DNA of 64,000 bases from GAS188 sp044445965 (GCA_044445965.1 JBIOEJ010000001.1:1-64000), one strand, 5' to 3'. Positions 17,866-27,348 are shown, counted from the first letter of the stretch. Translations and numbers: made by a program. The notes: a model not told the origin generated them from the sequence alone.

Positions 17866-18807
17866 TCACGAGGTGAGGATCGCTTGGCCCTTGAGACGCG
17901 CCGCCAGCTCGTCGAAGACGCGAGGGTTTGCGGCACAAGAGACGCCGGTAAAGTCGATGGCGCCGGAGAATTGGGCTCGAGCGAACGAGAGCTCAGCGTC
18001 GAAACGCGCTTGTCGGAACCAGGCCTTGCGCTCGAAGCGCGTATCCTCGAAGCGAGCAGGCCCATGGAAATGGGCCTGCTCCAGGCCGGCATTGTCCTTG
18101 AAGAGCACGAGGGAGAAATCGCAGCCGCCGCGGCATTCACAGCCGCCGAGCCCCGCTTCCCCCGCGAAGCGCGTCGCGACGAAGGATAGCGCCCCACCGA
18201 ATCTCGACCCGACAAACCATGCGTCGTGATCGAATCGCGCGTCGCGGAAGCTTGCATCGCTTTGGAACTTGCTCAAGCGGAATTGGGCGGAGCGAGTCCA
18301 ACGCGTCCGATCGAACGACGCGGCGTCGCGGTATTCGGCACCTTCGAAGAAAGCGTCGCGGTCAAAGCTTGCCCGGGAAAAATCCACGATGCCGGCAAAG
18401 CGGGCGGCGCTGAACCAAGCATCGACCGTGAAGCGCGCGTTGGAGAAGTCGGCGGGCCCTGGGAACAGGAAGTCGGCGAAATCACAACGCTTGCGGAAGG
18501 CGTGGCCCGCGAAGTCGGTCGTAGCAAGCTCGCACCAAAGCCCCGCCGCATCGCCCCCGATCCGCTTCTCGAGAGCCAGCATTGCGTTCGCCCAATCGTT
18601 CCAGGCGCGCAGTCCGCTGGCTTGCCGAGCCGCCGCCGCGGCCCGACGCGCGATGACCAGCTCCTCCTGATCGATGATGCCCAAGCCGATTTGAGCCGTC
18701 GTGCCGGTGTCGCCGCGGGTGATCTCGCCGCCAGCGCGTGCCCATGGGTTGAGCTCGAGGAGAGAAGCGAGCTTGGCGCGAGGGAAGTTGTTCCAAAGAA
18801 GCTTCAT
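17866..18807 (-). CDS. Pentapeptide-repeat-like protein
   Basis: A 313-residue protein whose residues about 95-300 are a run of degenerate A-x-F / x-F units every five residues (for example ADFSNARFTVDAWFSAARF and DAWFVGSRFGG). These are expected to form a right-handed quadrilateral beta helix. Bulky F and W fill the ladder, as in the Pentapeptide_3 subgroup. The N-terminal 90 residues are helical and unrelated. No enzyme motif is present; such proteins act as scaffolds, DNA mimics or adaptors. It is transcribed divergently from the DUF4062/STAND gene, with about 300 bp between them, so shared regulation is possible. Confidence 0.82.
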   Translation of the reverse strand: MKLLWNNFPRAKLASLLELNPWARAGGEITRGDTGTTAQIGLGIIDQEELVIARRAAAAARQASGLRAWNDWANAMLALEKRIGGDAAGLWCELATTDFAGHAFRKRCDFADFLFPGPADFSNARFTVDAWFSAARFAGIVDFSRASFDRDAFFEGAEYRDAASFDRTRWTRSAQFRLSKFQSDASFRDARFDHDAWFVGSRFGGALSFVATRFAGEAGLGGCECRGGCDFSLVLFKDNAGLEQAHFHGPARFEDTRFERKAWFRQARFDAELSFARAQFSGAIDFTGVSCAANPRVFDELAARLKGQAILTS

Positions 18808-19105
18808 GACTTCGCTCGCCCAATCCGGGATGGTGAAATCGGTGAGATGATCTTAGCGAAATCCTAACCATTCCGCACGCCCATTCCCGCATGCGGCGCG
18901 GGTCCGGTCAAATCCGTGCATCCGCGAGTAGGGAGCCCCCCCGGCTCGCATTCGGCCGCCGAAGCGCATGGCTTTCGGGGCATGGAGCCCGCCGCGTTGC
19001 GCCCGTCCCGACCATAAATTAAGGTCTTGGCGATGCTCACACCGAGCAGGCGTGCGCCGCGAATTTCCAGCAGGTGAGAGTTCCCGCAAGGCAGGGGCTT
19101 GGGGC

Positions 19106-22100
19106 ATGGGCAGCGGTCAGGGTGTCCGCAAGGTCAAGGTCTTCGTCTCCTCGCCGGGCGATGTGGGGCCTGAGCGGGAACGGATCGATCTCGTCGTGCG
19201 ACGATTGAACCAGACCTTTGCCGAGCTGGTGCACGTCGAGACGATCAGGTGGGAACGCAAGTTCTACTCCTCCCATAGCGGGTTCCAGGACCAGATCCCA
19301 CCGGCGGCCGGGTCCGACCTCGTCATCTCGATCTTCTGGTCGCGGCTCGGCACGCCTCTCCCCGAGAGCTTTGCCCGCATGGAGAGCGGCGAGCGCTACC
19401 CGAGCGGCAGCGCCTATGAGGTGCTGACGGCGATCGACGAGCGAAAGAAGGGCGATCGTCCGGACGTCTACGTGTTCCGCAAGACCGAACCTCCCATCGA
19501 CACGACGGATGAGGCCAAAGCCCAGTGGATGGACCTCAACGGGTTCTTTGCGCGCTGGTTTCAAGCGCCGGACGGCCAGTTCCTGCGGGCCTATCACCGG
19601 TTTCAGACAGCCGACGAGCTCGAGCTCCAGGTCGACAAGCTGTTGCGCGACTGGATCGAGGAACGGGTGCCGCGCGATCAGTCGCTCATCTGGCCGATCG
19701 AAACCAAGGGATCACCTTTCCGGGCGCTCTTGCCCTTCGACGCCAAGCATGCGGCGATCTATTTCGGACGTGACCGCAAGATCACGCGGACGGTCGAGCA
19801 GCTGCAAAGCGTCGCGCAGGCGCAAAGCAGCGTGCGATCGGCCCCTCCCAATGTCCCGTTCCTGCTCATCGTCGGCGAAAGCGGCGCGGGCAAATCCTCG
19901 CTGATGCGGGCAGGCTTGGCGCCGAGGCTCACGGCGCCCGGCGTGGTGCCGAGCGTCGACATCTGGCGCATCGCGGTCATGCGGGTCGGGGATGACCCCA
20001 ACCCCTTCCTCACGCTCTCCAAGGCGCTCTTCGTCGAGAATGACGACAAAGGCGGATTCGGCGCAGCGCTTCCGGAGTTGCGGGGGAAGGATGGCCGGAT
20101 GCCGGAAGCCTTTGCCGACGTGCTGGCGAAAGGTGGCGGGGCGGAAAAGCGGGAGGCGGCCCCGGCGGTCGGTCCTATCCTCGAAGCGCTCGATCGGGTT
20201 CAAGCCCGAGAAATGGAAGAGCGAAAGACGCAGCGGCAGTTGCGCGCCAATCTCCTACTGCTCGTCGACCAGCTCGAAAACATCTTCGCCCAGAACGTTA
20301 CGGACGAGCAGCGCTCGATCTTCGCGCGTCTGCTCTTCGCCTTGTGCGCGACGCGTCGCGTCTGGGTGGCGGCCACGCTGCGTTCCGACATCTATCCCCG
20401 GCTGATCACGCCAGGCGACTTCCTGGCGTTGAAGGATGCGGGCGGCGTCTATGATCTCGCGGCGCCTGGCGAGTCCGAGCTCGGCGAGATCGTCTATAAG
20501 TCGGCGGCGGCGGCGGGCCTCGTCTACGAGACGGACGAGAAGACCGGTCAGCGCCTCGACGAAACCATCCTCGCCTATGCGCAGGGCAAGAATACGCTGC
20601 CCTTGCTGCAGTTCGCGCTCGAACGCCTGTTCGAGGAGCGGGTGCAGGTGGGTAAGGAGATCAGGCTGACGGTGGACGCGTATCGGAGGATGGGAGGCCT
20701 TGCGGGTGCCATCAACCGAACCGCCGAGGCTGCCCTTGCCCGGCTCGGCAAGGCGGAGGTCGCGGCGCTCCCGCGTTTGTTGCGGAGCCTAGCCGTGCCT
20801 GTCCATGACCATGGCGCGACCACGGTCGGCGCAGCGGATCTGACGGTGCGCATCGTTCCGAGGGTCCAGGCGGTTCCCGATGAGGCGACAGGCAGGTTGG
20901 TCAAGGCCCTGACCGATGCCAGAATCATCGTCATCACAGGCTCCGAGGGCGGAGGGCGGAGAGATGGCGAAGCCTTGATCGGCATCGCCCATCAACGTGT
21001 CTTCGAAAGCTGGGAACGCGCGCGCAAGATCATTTCCGAGCATCGGGAGTTTTTCCGCATCCGCGATGAAGTCGAGACCCAGCACCGACGCTGGGAGAAG
21101 GCCAAGCGGCCGTCGGCGCTCCTGCTGGCCAAAGGGGTGCCGCTCGCCGAAGCGCAGAAGATCGTGAGAGCCCATTCCGCCGAATTGTCGCCGGAGGTTT
21201 GCGCCTATGTCGCAGCCTCGAACAACAAGGCGCAACGCTTCAACATCTTCATGGGCGCGACAGCCGCCGTGTTCGCCGTGCTGGCCGTGTTGGCCTTTGA
21301 TCTCAAGCTTGTCGCGGATCGCAATTTCGAAACCGCGCAAGCGAACCAGCGGATAGCCGAGGCCAACCATAGGACCGCGGAAGCCAATTTCGGGGTGGCG
21401 AGGGAGACGGCCAACAACATGATCGCGGCGACCGCCCAAGGGCTCCGCAACCTGCAAGGCATCAGCGTTACCACCATCAACATCGTGCTGGGCGCGATCG
21501 ACAGCGCGGTGCAGAAACTCAAGGATTCCTACCCGGACAATCCCTTGATCGATCTCAGCCGGGCGGCGGTCCGCTTCGAGTTCGGCAAGACCTACCAGGC
21601 GACCGGCAATCGCGTGCTTGCCTTCAAGGTGGCGCGCGAAAGCTTCGACATTCGCAGCCAGATCACCAAATATGACCAGAAGGATGCTTCGCCGCAGGCC
21701 TTCGAAGCGAGCCCCGGCGATTGGCGATGGGAGTTGTCGAACAGCATCGAGCTCCTCGGCGATCTCTACCGCGAGGACGGCAACGCCGCGGAAGCCCGCA
21801 AGCGCTTCCTGGATGTTTTGTGGGTCAGGACTCGCCTGGTTGCGACATCGCCTGACAAGGACGACTGGGCGATGGGCCTGTCGCTGAGCTATGTCAGGCT
21901 CGGCGACCTCGAGCGGAGCACCGACCTCGCGGCCGCGCGGAAGTATTATGAATTGTCGCTGCAAAACGCCGCCGACTTCTTCTTGCGCAATCCGACCTCG
22001 GAGCGTTGGCAGCGCGAGCTGTCATTCGATTTCAACAAAGTCGGCGATGTCAAATTGCTGAGTGGCGAACGCGACCTGAAGGAGGGTGCGCCGCCCATCG

Positions 22101-22711
22101 GCCTCGCGAGCGCGCTCGAGGATTTCAACAATAGCCTGTGCATTCGGCAAAGCTTGGCCGCCAAGGACAAGACGGATATGAAGCTGAAGCGCGATGTGTC
22201 CTATACGCTCGTGCGCATCGCCGACGCTAAATTGCTGCTGAGGGATGCGCTGGGCGCCGTGGCGGCTAATTTCTACGCCCTCGCGATCAGACGCGAGCTC
22301 GTGGACAATGATCGCAACGATGCGCGTTACATCGACGATGTTGCGACCAGCCTGCAACGGATCGCGGGCCTTTATCGGAAGGACGATCCGGAAAAGGCGC
22401 TCGCCTTCTACGAGAATGCCGCCAATCTTCGCTCATGGCTCGTGGAGCGCGCCTCCAACAAGAACCAGGCTCAGGCCAATCTGGAAGCGGTTCAGAAAAT
22501 CATTCAATCCGTCAGAGCGCAGATCGACAAAGACCGACTCGACGCCCTTGCGGGCCTTTGGTGGCAAGCACGCGTCTCCGAGACCGAAGGCGATTTCACG
22601 AGGTCGCGGACGCCGATCGATCAAGACATCGCGACCTGCTGGGAGGGCGTGAAGGCGTCCGTTGCAAGCATTGCCGGCCAGCCTAAGGCTGCGACGGCGA
22701 CGGTGCGTTAG
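19106..22711 (+). CDS. DUF4062 - STAND NTPase - TM - TPR-like multidomain protein
   Basis: A 1201-residue protein of modular signalling or conflict-system design. Residues about 9-110 (KVKVFVSSPGDVGPERE, then DLVISIFWSRLGTPLPESF) match DUF4062. Residues 257-264 are Walker A (GESGAGKS), Asp388 lies in Walker B (LLLLVDQLENIF), followed by WVAATLRSDIYPRL, a sensor-like segment. Together these suggest an nSTAND1-type STAND NTPase. A membrane helix follows at about 712-734 (FMGATAAVFAVLAVLAF), then a polar helical linker with AEANHRTAEANFGVA repeats. About 400 residues of helical repeats of TPR/SEL type (ARESFDIRSQ, AARKYYELSLQNAADFF) form the C-terminus, presumably a sensor. The ATG at 19106 has an upstream G-rich site and begins just before DUF4062. 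No catalytic role is proven; STAND proteins often act as nucleotide-switch sensors. Confidence 0.85.
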   Translation: MGSGQGVRKVKVFVSSPGDVGPERERIDLVVRRLNQTFAELVHVETIRWERKFYSSHSGFQDQIPPAAGSDLVISIFWSRLGTPLPESFARMESGERYPSGSAYEVLTAIDERKKGDRPDVYVFRKTEPPIDTTDEAKAQWMDLNGFFARWFQAPDGQFLRAYHRFQTADELELQVDKLLRDWIEERVPRDQSLIWPIETKGSPFRALLPFDAKHAAIYFGRDRKITRTVEQLQSVAQAQSSVRSAPPNVPFLLIVGESGAGKSSLMRAGLAPRLTAPGVVPSVDIWRIAVMRVGDDPNPFLTLSKALFVENDDKGGFGAALPELRGKDGRMPEAFADVLAKGGGAEKREAAPAVGPILEALDRVQAREMEERKTQRQLRANLLLLVDQLENIFAQNVTDEQRSIFARLLFALCATRRVWVAATLRSDIYPRLITPGDFLALKDAGGVYDLAAPGESELGEIVYKSAAAAGLVYETDEKTGQRLDETILAYAQGKNTLPLLQFALERLFEERVQVGKEIRLTVDAYRRMGGLAGAINRTAEAALARLGKAEVAALPRLLRSLAVPVHDHGATTVGAADLTVRIVPRVQAVPDEATGRLVKALTDARIIVITGSEGGGRRDGEALIGIAHQRVFESWERARKIISEHREFFRIRDEVETQHRRWEKAKRPSALLLAKGVPLAEAQKIVRAHSAELSPEVCAYVAASNNKAQRFNIFMGATAAVFAVLAVLAFDLKLVADRNFETAQANQRIAEANHRTAEANFGVARETANNMIAATAQGLRNLQGISVTTINIVLGAIDSAVQKLKDSYPDNPLIDLSRAAVRFEFGKTYQATGNRVLAFKVARESFDIRSQITKYDQKDASPQAFEASPGDWRWELSNSIELLGDLYREDGNAAEARKRFLDVLWVRTRLVATSPDKDDWAMGLSLSYVRLGDLERSTDLAAARKYYELSLQNAADFFLRNPTSERWQRELSFDFNKVGDVKLLSGERDLKEGAPPIGLASALEDFNNSLCIRQSLAAKDKTDMKLKRDVSYTLVRIADAKLLLRDALGAVAANFYALAIRRELVDNDRNDARYIDDVATSLQRIAGLYRKDDPEKALAFYENAANLRSWLVERASNKNQAQANLEAVQKIIQSVRAQIDKDRLDALAGLWWQARVSETEGDFTRSRTPIDQDIATCWEGVKASVASIAGQPKAATATVR

Positions 22712-22731
22712 CCGCCTTGGCGACAACCCTC

Positions 22732-24009
22732 CTAGGCCGCCAACGCCTGATCGAGATCGGCGATGATATCGGCTACATCCTCGATGCCGATCGACAGGCG
22801 CACCACATCCGGTCCCGCGCCGGCTTTCGTCTTCTGCTCGTCGGACAATTGGCGATGCGTCGTCGAGGCCGGGTGAATGACGAGAGAGCGCGTATCGCCG
22901 ATATTGGCGAGATGCGAGAACAGCTTCAACTCGGAGACGAGCTTGATGCCGGCGTCATAGCCTCCCCTCAGGCCGAAGGTGAACACCGCGCCCGCGCCCT
23001 TGGGGCAGTATTTCTTCGCCAGCGCATGATATTTGTCGTCCGGCAGACCGGGATAACTGACCCAGGAGACGGCCTCGTGCCCCTTCAGGTGCTTGGCGAC
23101 CTCGATGGTGTTGTCGCAATGCTTCTGCATGCGCAGCGGCAGCGTCTCGATGCCCGAGATGACCAGAAACGCGTTGAAGGGCGACAGTGCCGGACCGAGA
23201 TCGCGCAGGCCGAGCACCCGCGCCGCGATGGCGAAGCCGAAATTGCCGAAGGTCTCGCCGAGCACCATGCCGTTATATTCGGGCCGCGGCTTGGACAGCA
23301 TCGGATAGCGGTCATCGCCCAGCCAATTGAACTTGCCGCCATCGACGATCACGCCGGCGATGGAGTTGCCGTGGCCGCCGAGAAACTTAGTCGCCGAGTG
23401 GACGATGATATCCGCGCCATGTTCGAAAGGCCGCCACAGATAGGGGGTGGCCATGGTGTTGTCGACGATCAGCGGCACATTGGCTTTCTTGGCGATTTTC
23501 GAGATCGCTTCGATATCGGTGATCACGCCGCCGGGATTGGCGATCGATTCCACGAAGATCGCCTTGGTCCTGGGCGTGAGCGCCGCTTCGAAGGTCGACA
23601 GATCGTCGGGATCGGCGAAGCGCGCTACCCAGCCGAAATTCTTGTAGGCGTGGTTGAACTGGTTGATCGAGCCGCCATAGAGCTTGTTGGAGGAAATAAG
23701 CTCGTCGCCCGGCTGCATCAAAGTGTGAAAGGTGATGAATTCGGCGGCGTGTCCTGAAGCGACGGCAAGCCCGGCCGTTCCCCCTTCGAGCGCGGCTACC
23801 CGCTCTTCGAGCACGGCGCAGGTCGGATTGCCGATGCGTGAATAGATATTGCCGAAGGCCTGCAAGCCGAACAGCGAGGCCGCATGGTCGACATCGTCGA
23901 AGACGAAGGCCGTGGTCTGGTAGATCGGCGTCGCCCGAGCGCCGGTCGCGGGATCGGGCTGCGCGCCCGCATGAACCGCCAAGGTCGAGAAGCCCGGTTG
24001 CTCTGTCAT
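22732..24009 (-). CDS. metY: O-acetylhomoserine sulfhydrylase / cystathionine gamma-synthase family
   Basis: A 425-residue PLP enzyme converting O-acetylhomoserine and sulfide to homocysteine in methionine synthesis. PLP lysine is in HSATKFLGGHG; GGTAGLAVASGHAAEF, NPTCAVLEERVAALEG and the C-terminal IGIEDVADIIADLDQAL are family signatures. The full length and FGNIYSRIGNPT favour the MetY (O-acetylhomoserine aminocarboxypropyltransferase) branch over MetB. It is convergent with the STAND gene, ending 20 bp away. A sigma-70-like promoter lies about 115 bp upstream. No SAM-II riboswitch pattern was found in the leader. Confidence 0.95.
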   Translation of the reverse strand: MTEQPGFSTLAVHAGAQPDPATGARATPIYQTTAFVFDDVDHAASLFGLQAFGNIYSRIGNPTCAVLEERVAALEGGTAGLAVASGHAAEFITFHTLMQPGDELISSNKLYGGSINQFNHAYKNFGWVARFADPDDLSTFEAALTPRTKAIFVESIANPGGVITDIEAISKIAKKANVPLIVDNTMATPYLWRPFEHGADIIVHSATKFLGGHGNSIAGVIVDGGKFNWLGDDRYPMLSKPRPEYNGMVLGETFGNFGFAIAARVLGLRDLGPALSPFNAFLVISGIETLPLRMQKHCDNTIEVAKHLKGHEAVSWVSYPGLPDDKYHALAKKYCPKGAGAVFTFGLRGGYDAGIKLVSELKLFSHLANIGDTRSLVIHPASTTHRQLSDEQKTKAGAGPDVVRLSIGIEDVADIIADLDQALAA

Positions 24010-24121
24010 CGCGAAGCCCTTTTGCGGGGGAAAGGCGGGAGTGTTCTGTTGACGAATGGCGCGCGCCCGTCAAGCGACGTGCCGACGCCCGTGGCCGTTC
24101 TGCAAAACATTCATTTTGTTT

Positions 24122-24150
24122 GACGTAGAGGACGCACCGCCGCAAGTCAA
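24122..24150 (-). promoter_or_regulatory. Sigma-70-like promoter for metY
   Basis: Read on the minus strand, TTGACT (24150-24145) is followed after 17 bp by TACGTC (24127-24122). Spacing is ideal and the -10 is a moderate match. It lies about 115 bp before the metY ATG, leaving a leader that shows no obvious riboswitch. Confidence 0.45.
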
Positions 24151-24160
24151 TCAACCGGGG

Positions 24161-25042
24161 TCAATCGGCAAGATGCGGCTCTCCGGTCAAGCTTCTTGCA
24201 TGCCTGGCCTCCCGGCGCTTGCTTATGGTCTCTGCGAGCAAGGCATTGACCTCGCCGCCGAGAATGAAAATCGAGGCCATGAGGTAAAGGAAGACCAAGG
24301 CGATCATGGCGGTCGCGAGGCCCGCATAAGTCGAGAAATAATTGCCCGAGAAACTGTGCAGATAAGCGCCGAAGCCGAAGCCACCGCCCAGCCAAAGCGT
24401 GAGCGTGAGGATGATCCCGGGCGCCAGGCGATGCAGTGGCAGAGGCTGGGCAGGGAGCAAGCGATGCGCGACAAGGAGCGCTCCGGTTGCCGCGACCCCG
24501 GTCACCGCGTAGCTCAGCAGCGTCACTTCGCGGGTGAACGGCTCGAGCGTCGGTATATGCCGCAGGATGATGCTCCAGATCAGCGGCCCGAGCACGACCA
24601 GGAAACCGAAGATCAGCATCACCGCTGCAGCCGCGACGATGAATAGGATCGACTCCGCGCGCAGTACATACCAAGGCCGTGTTTCGACGCCGCCATAGGC
24701 GCGATTCAGACCGATGCGCAGGCTCTCGACGCCGCTCGAGGCGAAATAGAAAGCTGCCAGCGTGCCGAGTGTCAGAAGGCCGTGACGGCGCTCCGTGAGC
24801 ACACGCGAGACCTCATTGGCGATGGGGTCGGCGACCTCCTTCGGCCAGGCGAGAAATATCAGCTTCGCGGTCTCCCTCGCGGTTTCCTCCGAGCCGAGGA
24901 AGCCGGCGAGCGCCGTGATCACGATCAGGAAGGGGAAGAGCGAGGTCAACGCCGATAGCGCGATATGGCTCGCGATCGCCCAACCATCATGGCCGGCGAA
25001 GCGGTTCGCGGTATCGTAGATGAATTTGAGCGTCGCTCTCAT
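24161..25042 (-). CDS. YihY/BrkB-family inner-membrane protein
   Basis: A 293-residue polytopic protein with about six membrane helices (for example ALTSLFPFLIVITALAGFL, LFIVAAAAVMLIFGFLVVLG, and MIALVFLYLMASIFILGGEVNALL). Family signatures include AIASHIALSALTSLFPFL near the N-terminus and the terminal FILGGEVNA. Formerly annotated as ribonuclease BN by error; function is unproven. The Met at 25042 is chosen because upstream residues are not family-like. It lies between metY and the serpin and is divergent from the serpin. Confidence 0.9.
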   Translation of the reverse strand: MRATLKFIYDTANRFAGHDGWAIASHIALSALTSLFPFLIVITALAGFLGSEETARETAKLIFLAWPKEVADPIANEVSRVLTERRHGLLTLGTLAAFYFASSGVESLRIGLNRAYGGVETRPWYVLRAESILFIVAAAAVMLIFGFLVVLGPLIWSIILRHIPTLEPFTREVTLLSYAVTGVAATGALLVAHRLLPAQPLPLHRLAPGIILTLTLWLGGGFGFGAYLHSFSGNYFSTYAGLATAMIALVFLYLMASIFILGGEVNALLAETISKRREARHARSLTGEPHLAD

Positions 25043-25316
25043 GATGGCTGCAGATAGTCCATGAGCCGGCGCGCTTCCACCACCGAATGGCGTGGCCCTG
25101 CGCCCCCCGCTCGCGGCGTCATCGGATTCCGGCTTCGCAGCGTTGAATGTCACGTCGATGACGGCCGGACAGAAGCGAACCTGGCAGCGGACCAATCACG
25201 GGGGAGGCCGCATTTTCCAACGACCTTCGCCGCCTTTTGCTCGGATTCCTCTGCGAGAAGTCTGTGCTCGATTCGCGGTCGCGCCGGGCCGTTTCTTGGA
25301 CTGGAGGCTTGAGGTG

Positions 25317-26687
25317 ATGTTGCATTGGGGAAGGAGAGGCGCATGCCTGAGCGCTTCGCTCCTGCTCGTCGCTTCGGCGTTTCTGGCCCCTGGCAAAGCG
25401 GCGGACGATGCCTCGAAGGCGCTTGCCGCGGCTTTCAATGGTTTCGGGCAGCATGTGTTCGCCGCCCTCGAGCGCAAGCCGGGAAACATCGTCTTTTCCC
25501 CATATTCCGTCGGTGTCGCCATGGCCATGACGATGTCCGGGGCGCGGGGCGAGACCCAGCGCGAGATGCTCGAGGCTATACGTTTCACCCAGAGCCCCGC
25601 TCAGATCGAAAATGCCAATGGCCCGCTTGCGGCGGGTCTCGAAGCCAATGGCCGGCAGCTCGCTGCGCAGCCGGGCCCCGAGGAGCGCTGTGCCAAGGTC
25701 AATGTGGTGGACACTCCCGATTGCATCGCAAGGTTCCCGGCGGCCTGGCAATCGCCCGGAGCGCCGGCCGAGCTCGAGATTGCCAATGCTCTCATGGTCA
25801 CTGCGCATGACGGGCCCAACGAATCGGTCTCTGCGGAATATGTTTCCCTGTTGCGCGAGAAATATGAAGCGGAGATCTTTCAGAATGCCGGCTTGCGCAC
25901 CGTCAACGAATGGGCGGCGCGCCAAACCAAGGGCAAGATCAACCCGTTGCTCCAACAAATCCCTGAGGACGCGGCCGCCGTCATTCTCGATGCCGTCTAC
26001 TTCAAGGGGACCTGGGAGGCACCCTTCGACAAGGCGCTCACGAAAGACCGTCCGTTCACCCTGGAATCAGGGGAGGAGATCCAGACGACGACGATGGCGA
26101 TCACGGGCAGTTTCCCTATGGTCGCGGGCGTCGGCTACCGGGCGATCAGGCTACCCTATGCGACGTCGGGGCTCGGCATGATCATCGTGCTGCCGAGCGG
26201 CCCGAAAGGCTTGGCCGCCGTCGGCGCCCAGCTCGATGCAGATGGCCTGCAGAAACTACTGAAATGGCTCGACGAAGCTCCGACGGCTACGCTTATCGAC
26301 ATGAAGCTGCCTTGCTTCAAGGCGGAGTTCGGGACCAGCCTCAAGGAGGCCATGCAGCTTGCCGGTATCGCACTCGCATTCGATCCTGTTCGGGCGAATT
26401 TCTCGGGAATAGCGGCGGCTCCGATCCGCCCAGGGGAAAATATCTACATCGGGGATGTCGTTCACAAGGCCACGATCGAGATCACCGAGGAGGGGACGGT
26501 GGCGACGGCTGCCACATCGGCTCGGATGAGCAACCTCGTCGGGAGCCTGGTGCTACCCAAACCCGCCCCTTTCGCCGTCGATCATCCCTTCCTCTTCTAC
26601 ATCGCGGACCGGAAATCGGGCGCCATTTTGTTCCAAGGGCGCATCGAGGATCCCCGGCAGACGACCAATCGGGCGATGATCGAGTAG
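25317..26687 (+). CDS. Serpin-family serine protease inhibitor, secreted
   Basis: A 456-residue protein with an N-terminal signal peptide (ACLSASLLLVASAFLAPGKAA). Serpin motifs follow: NIVFSPYSVGVAMAMTMSGA, ILDAVYFKGTWEAPFDKALT, LPYATSGLGMIIVLPSG, and near the end HPFLFYIADRKSGAILFQGR. The hinge of the reactive-centre loop is EEGTVATAAT (residues 391-400), matching the inhibitory consensus at P17 to P9. Counting 17 residues gives Leu407 as the predicted P1, suggesting a chymotrypsin-, elastase- or subtilisin-like target. A two-Cys insertion near residue 125 (CAKVNVVDTPDC) may carry a disulfide. The ATG at 25317 has GGAGG-like sequence upstream. Serpins are uncommon in Proteobacteria. Confidence 0.93.
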   Translation: MLHWGRRGACLSASLLLVASAFLAPGKAADDASKALAAAFNGFGQHVFAALERKPGNIVFSPYSVGVAMAMTMSGARGETQREMLEAIRFTQSPAQIENANGPLAAGLEANGRQLAAQPGPEERCAKVNVVDTPDCIARFPAAWQSPGAPAELEIANALMVTAHDGPNESVSAEYVSLLREKYEAEIFQNAGLRTVNEWAARQTKGKINPLLQQIPEDAAAVILDAVYFKGTWEAPFDKALTKDRPFTLESGEEIQTTTMAITGSFPMVAGVGYRAIRLPYATSGLGMIIVLPSGPKGLAAVGAQLDADGLQKLLKWLDEAPTATLIDMKLPCFKAEFGTSLKEAMQLAGIALAFDPVRANFSGIAAAPIRPGENIYIGDVVHKATIEITEEGTVATAATSARMSNLVGSLVLPKPAPFAVDHPFLFYIADRKSGAILFQGRIEDPRQTTNRAMIE

Positions 26688-26691
26688 CCGC

Positions 26692-27348
26692 TCAGGCCGC
26701 GGCGCTGTTCGCCCCGAGCCGGCGATCGAGATAATCCTCGACGGTTCCGATCAATTCGTCGACGCGATTCTCGAAGAAATGGTTCGCGCCCTCGACGATA
26801 GCGTGCTCGATCTTGATCCCCTTTTGTGTCTTCACCTTCTCGATGATCGGCATCACTTCGGCGACCGGAGCGACGCGATCCTCGTCGCCATGCACGAAGA
26901 GCCCGGAAGAGGGGCAAGGCGCGAGGAAGGAGAAGTCGAAGCGATTGGCCATTGGCGCAATGGAGATGAAGCCGTCGATCTCCGGCCGGCGCATGAGGAG
27001 CTGCATGCCGATCCAGCAGCCGAAGGATACCCCGGCGATCCAGCATTTGCGGCTCTCGGAATTATTCGACTGCAGCCAATCGAGCGCCGCGGCCGCGTCG
27101 GACAACTCGCCTTGACCGTAATCGAAGCTACCTTGGCTGCGTCCGACGCCGCGAAAATTGAAGCGCAACACTGCGAAGCCGCGATTGGCGAAGGTGTAAT
27201 AGAGCTTGTAGACGATCTGGTTGTTCATCGTGCCGCCCAGCTGCGGATGGGGGTGCAGCAGGAGCGCCACGGGCGAACCCTTCTCCTTGGCCGGGTGGTA
27301 ACGCCCCTCGATGCGTCCATCAGGGCCTGGAAAAATCACTTCCGGCAT
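26692..27348 (-). CDS. Alpha/beta hydrolase of the COG2945 type
   Basis: A 218-residue alpha/beta hydrolase. The oxyanion region reads VALLLHPHPQLGGTM, the nucleophile elbow is GVSFGCW (Ser in G-x-S-x-G), the acid is probably in GDEDRVAP, and the histidine in ANHFF. The start at 27348 (MPEVIFPGPDGRIEGRY) follows a better context than upstream Met codons. Substrate unknown. Such a hydrolase commonly sits upstream of nifS-suf in Hyphomicrobiales; here it is on the opposite strand, divergent from the desulfurase at 27618. Confidence 0.88.
   Translation of the reverse strand: MPEVIFPGPDGRIEGRYHPAKEKGSPVALLLHPHPQLGGTMNNQIVYKLYYTFANRGFAVLRFNFRGVGRSQGSFDYGQGELSDAAAALDWLQSNNSESRKCWIAGVSFGCWIGMQLLMRRPEIDGFISIAPMANRFDFSFLAPCPSSGLFVHGDEDRVAPVAEVMPIIEKVKTQKGIKIEHAIVEGANHFFENRVDELIGTVEDYLDRRLGANSAAA

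Noticed and set aside
22717..23757. Open frame opposite metY.
   Set aside because: metY is certain, and this frame has no supportive motif.
24010..24160. Possible SAM-II or other methionine-linked riboswitch upstream of metY.
   Set aside because: The expected conserved core was not found by reading the leader; only a promoter-like pair is visible.
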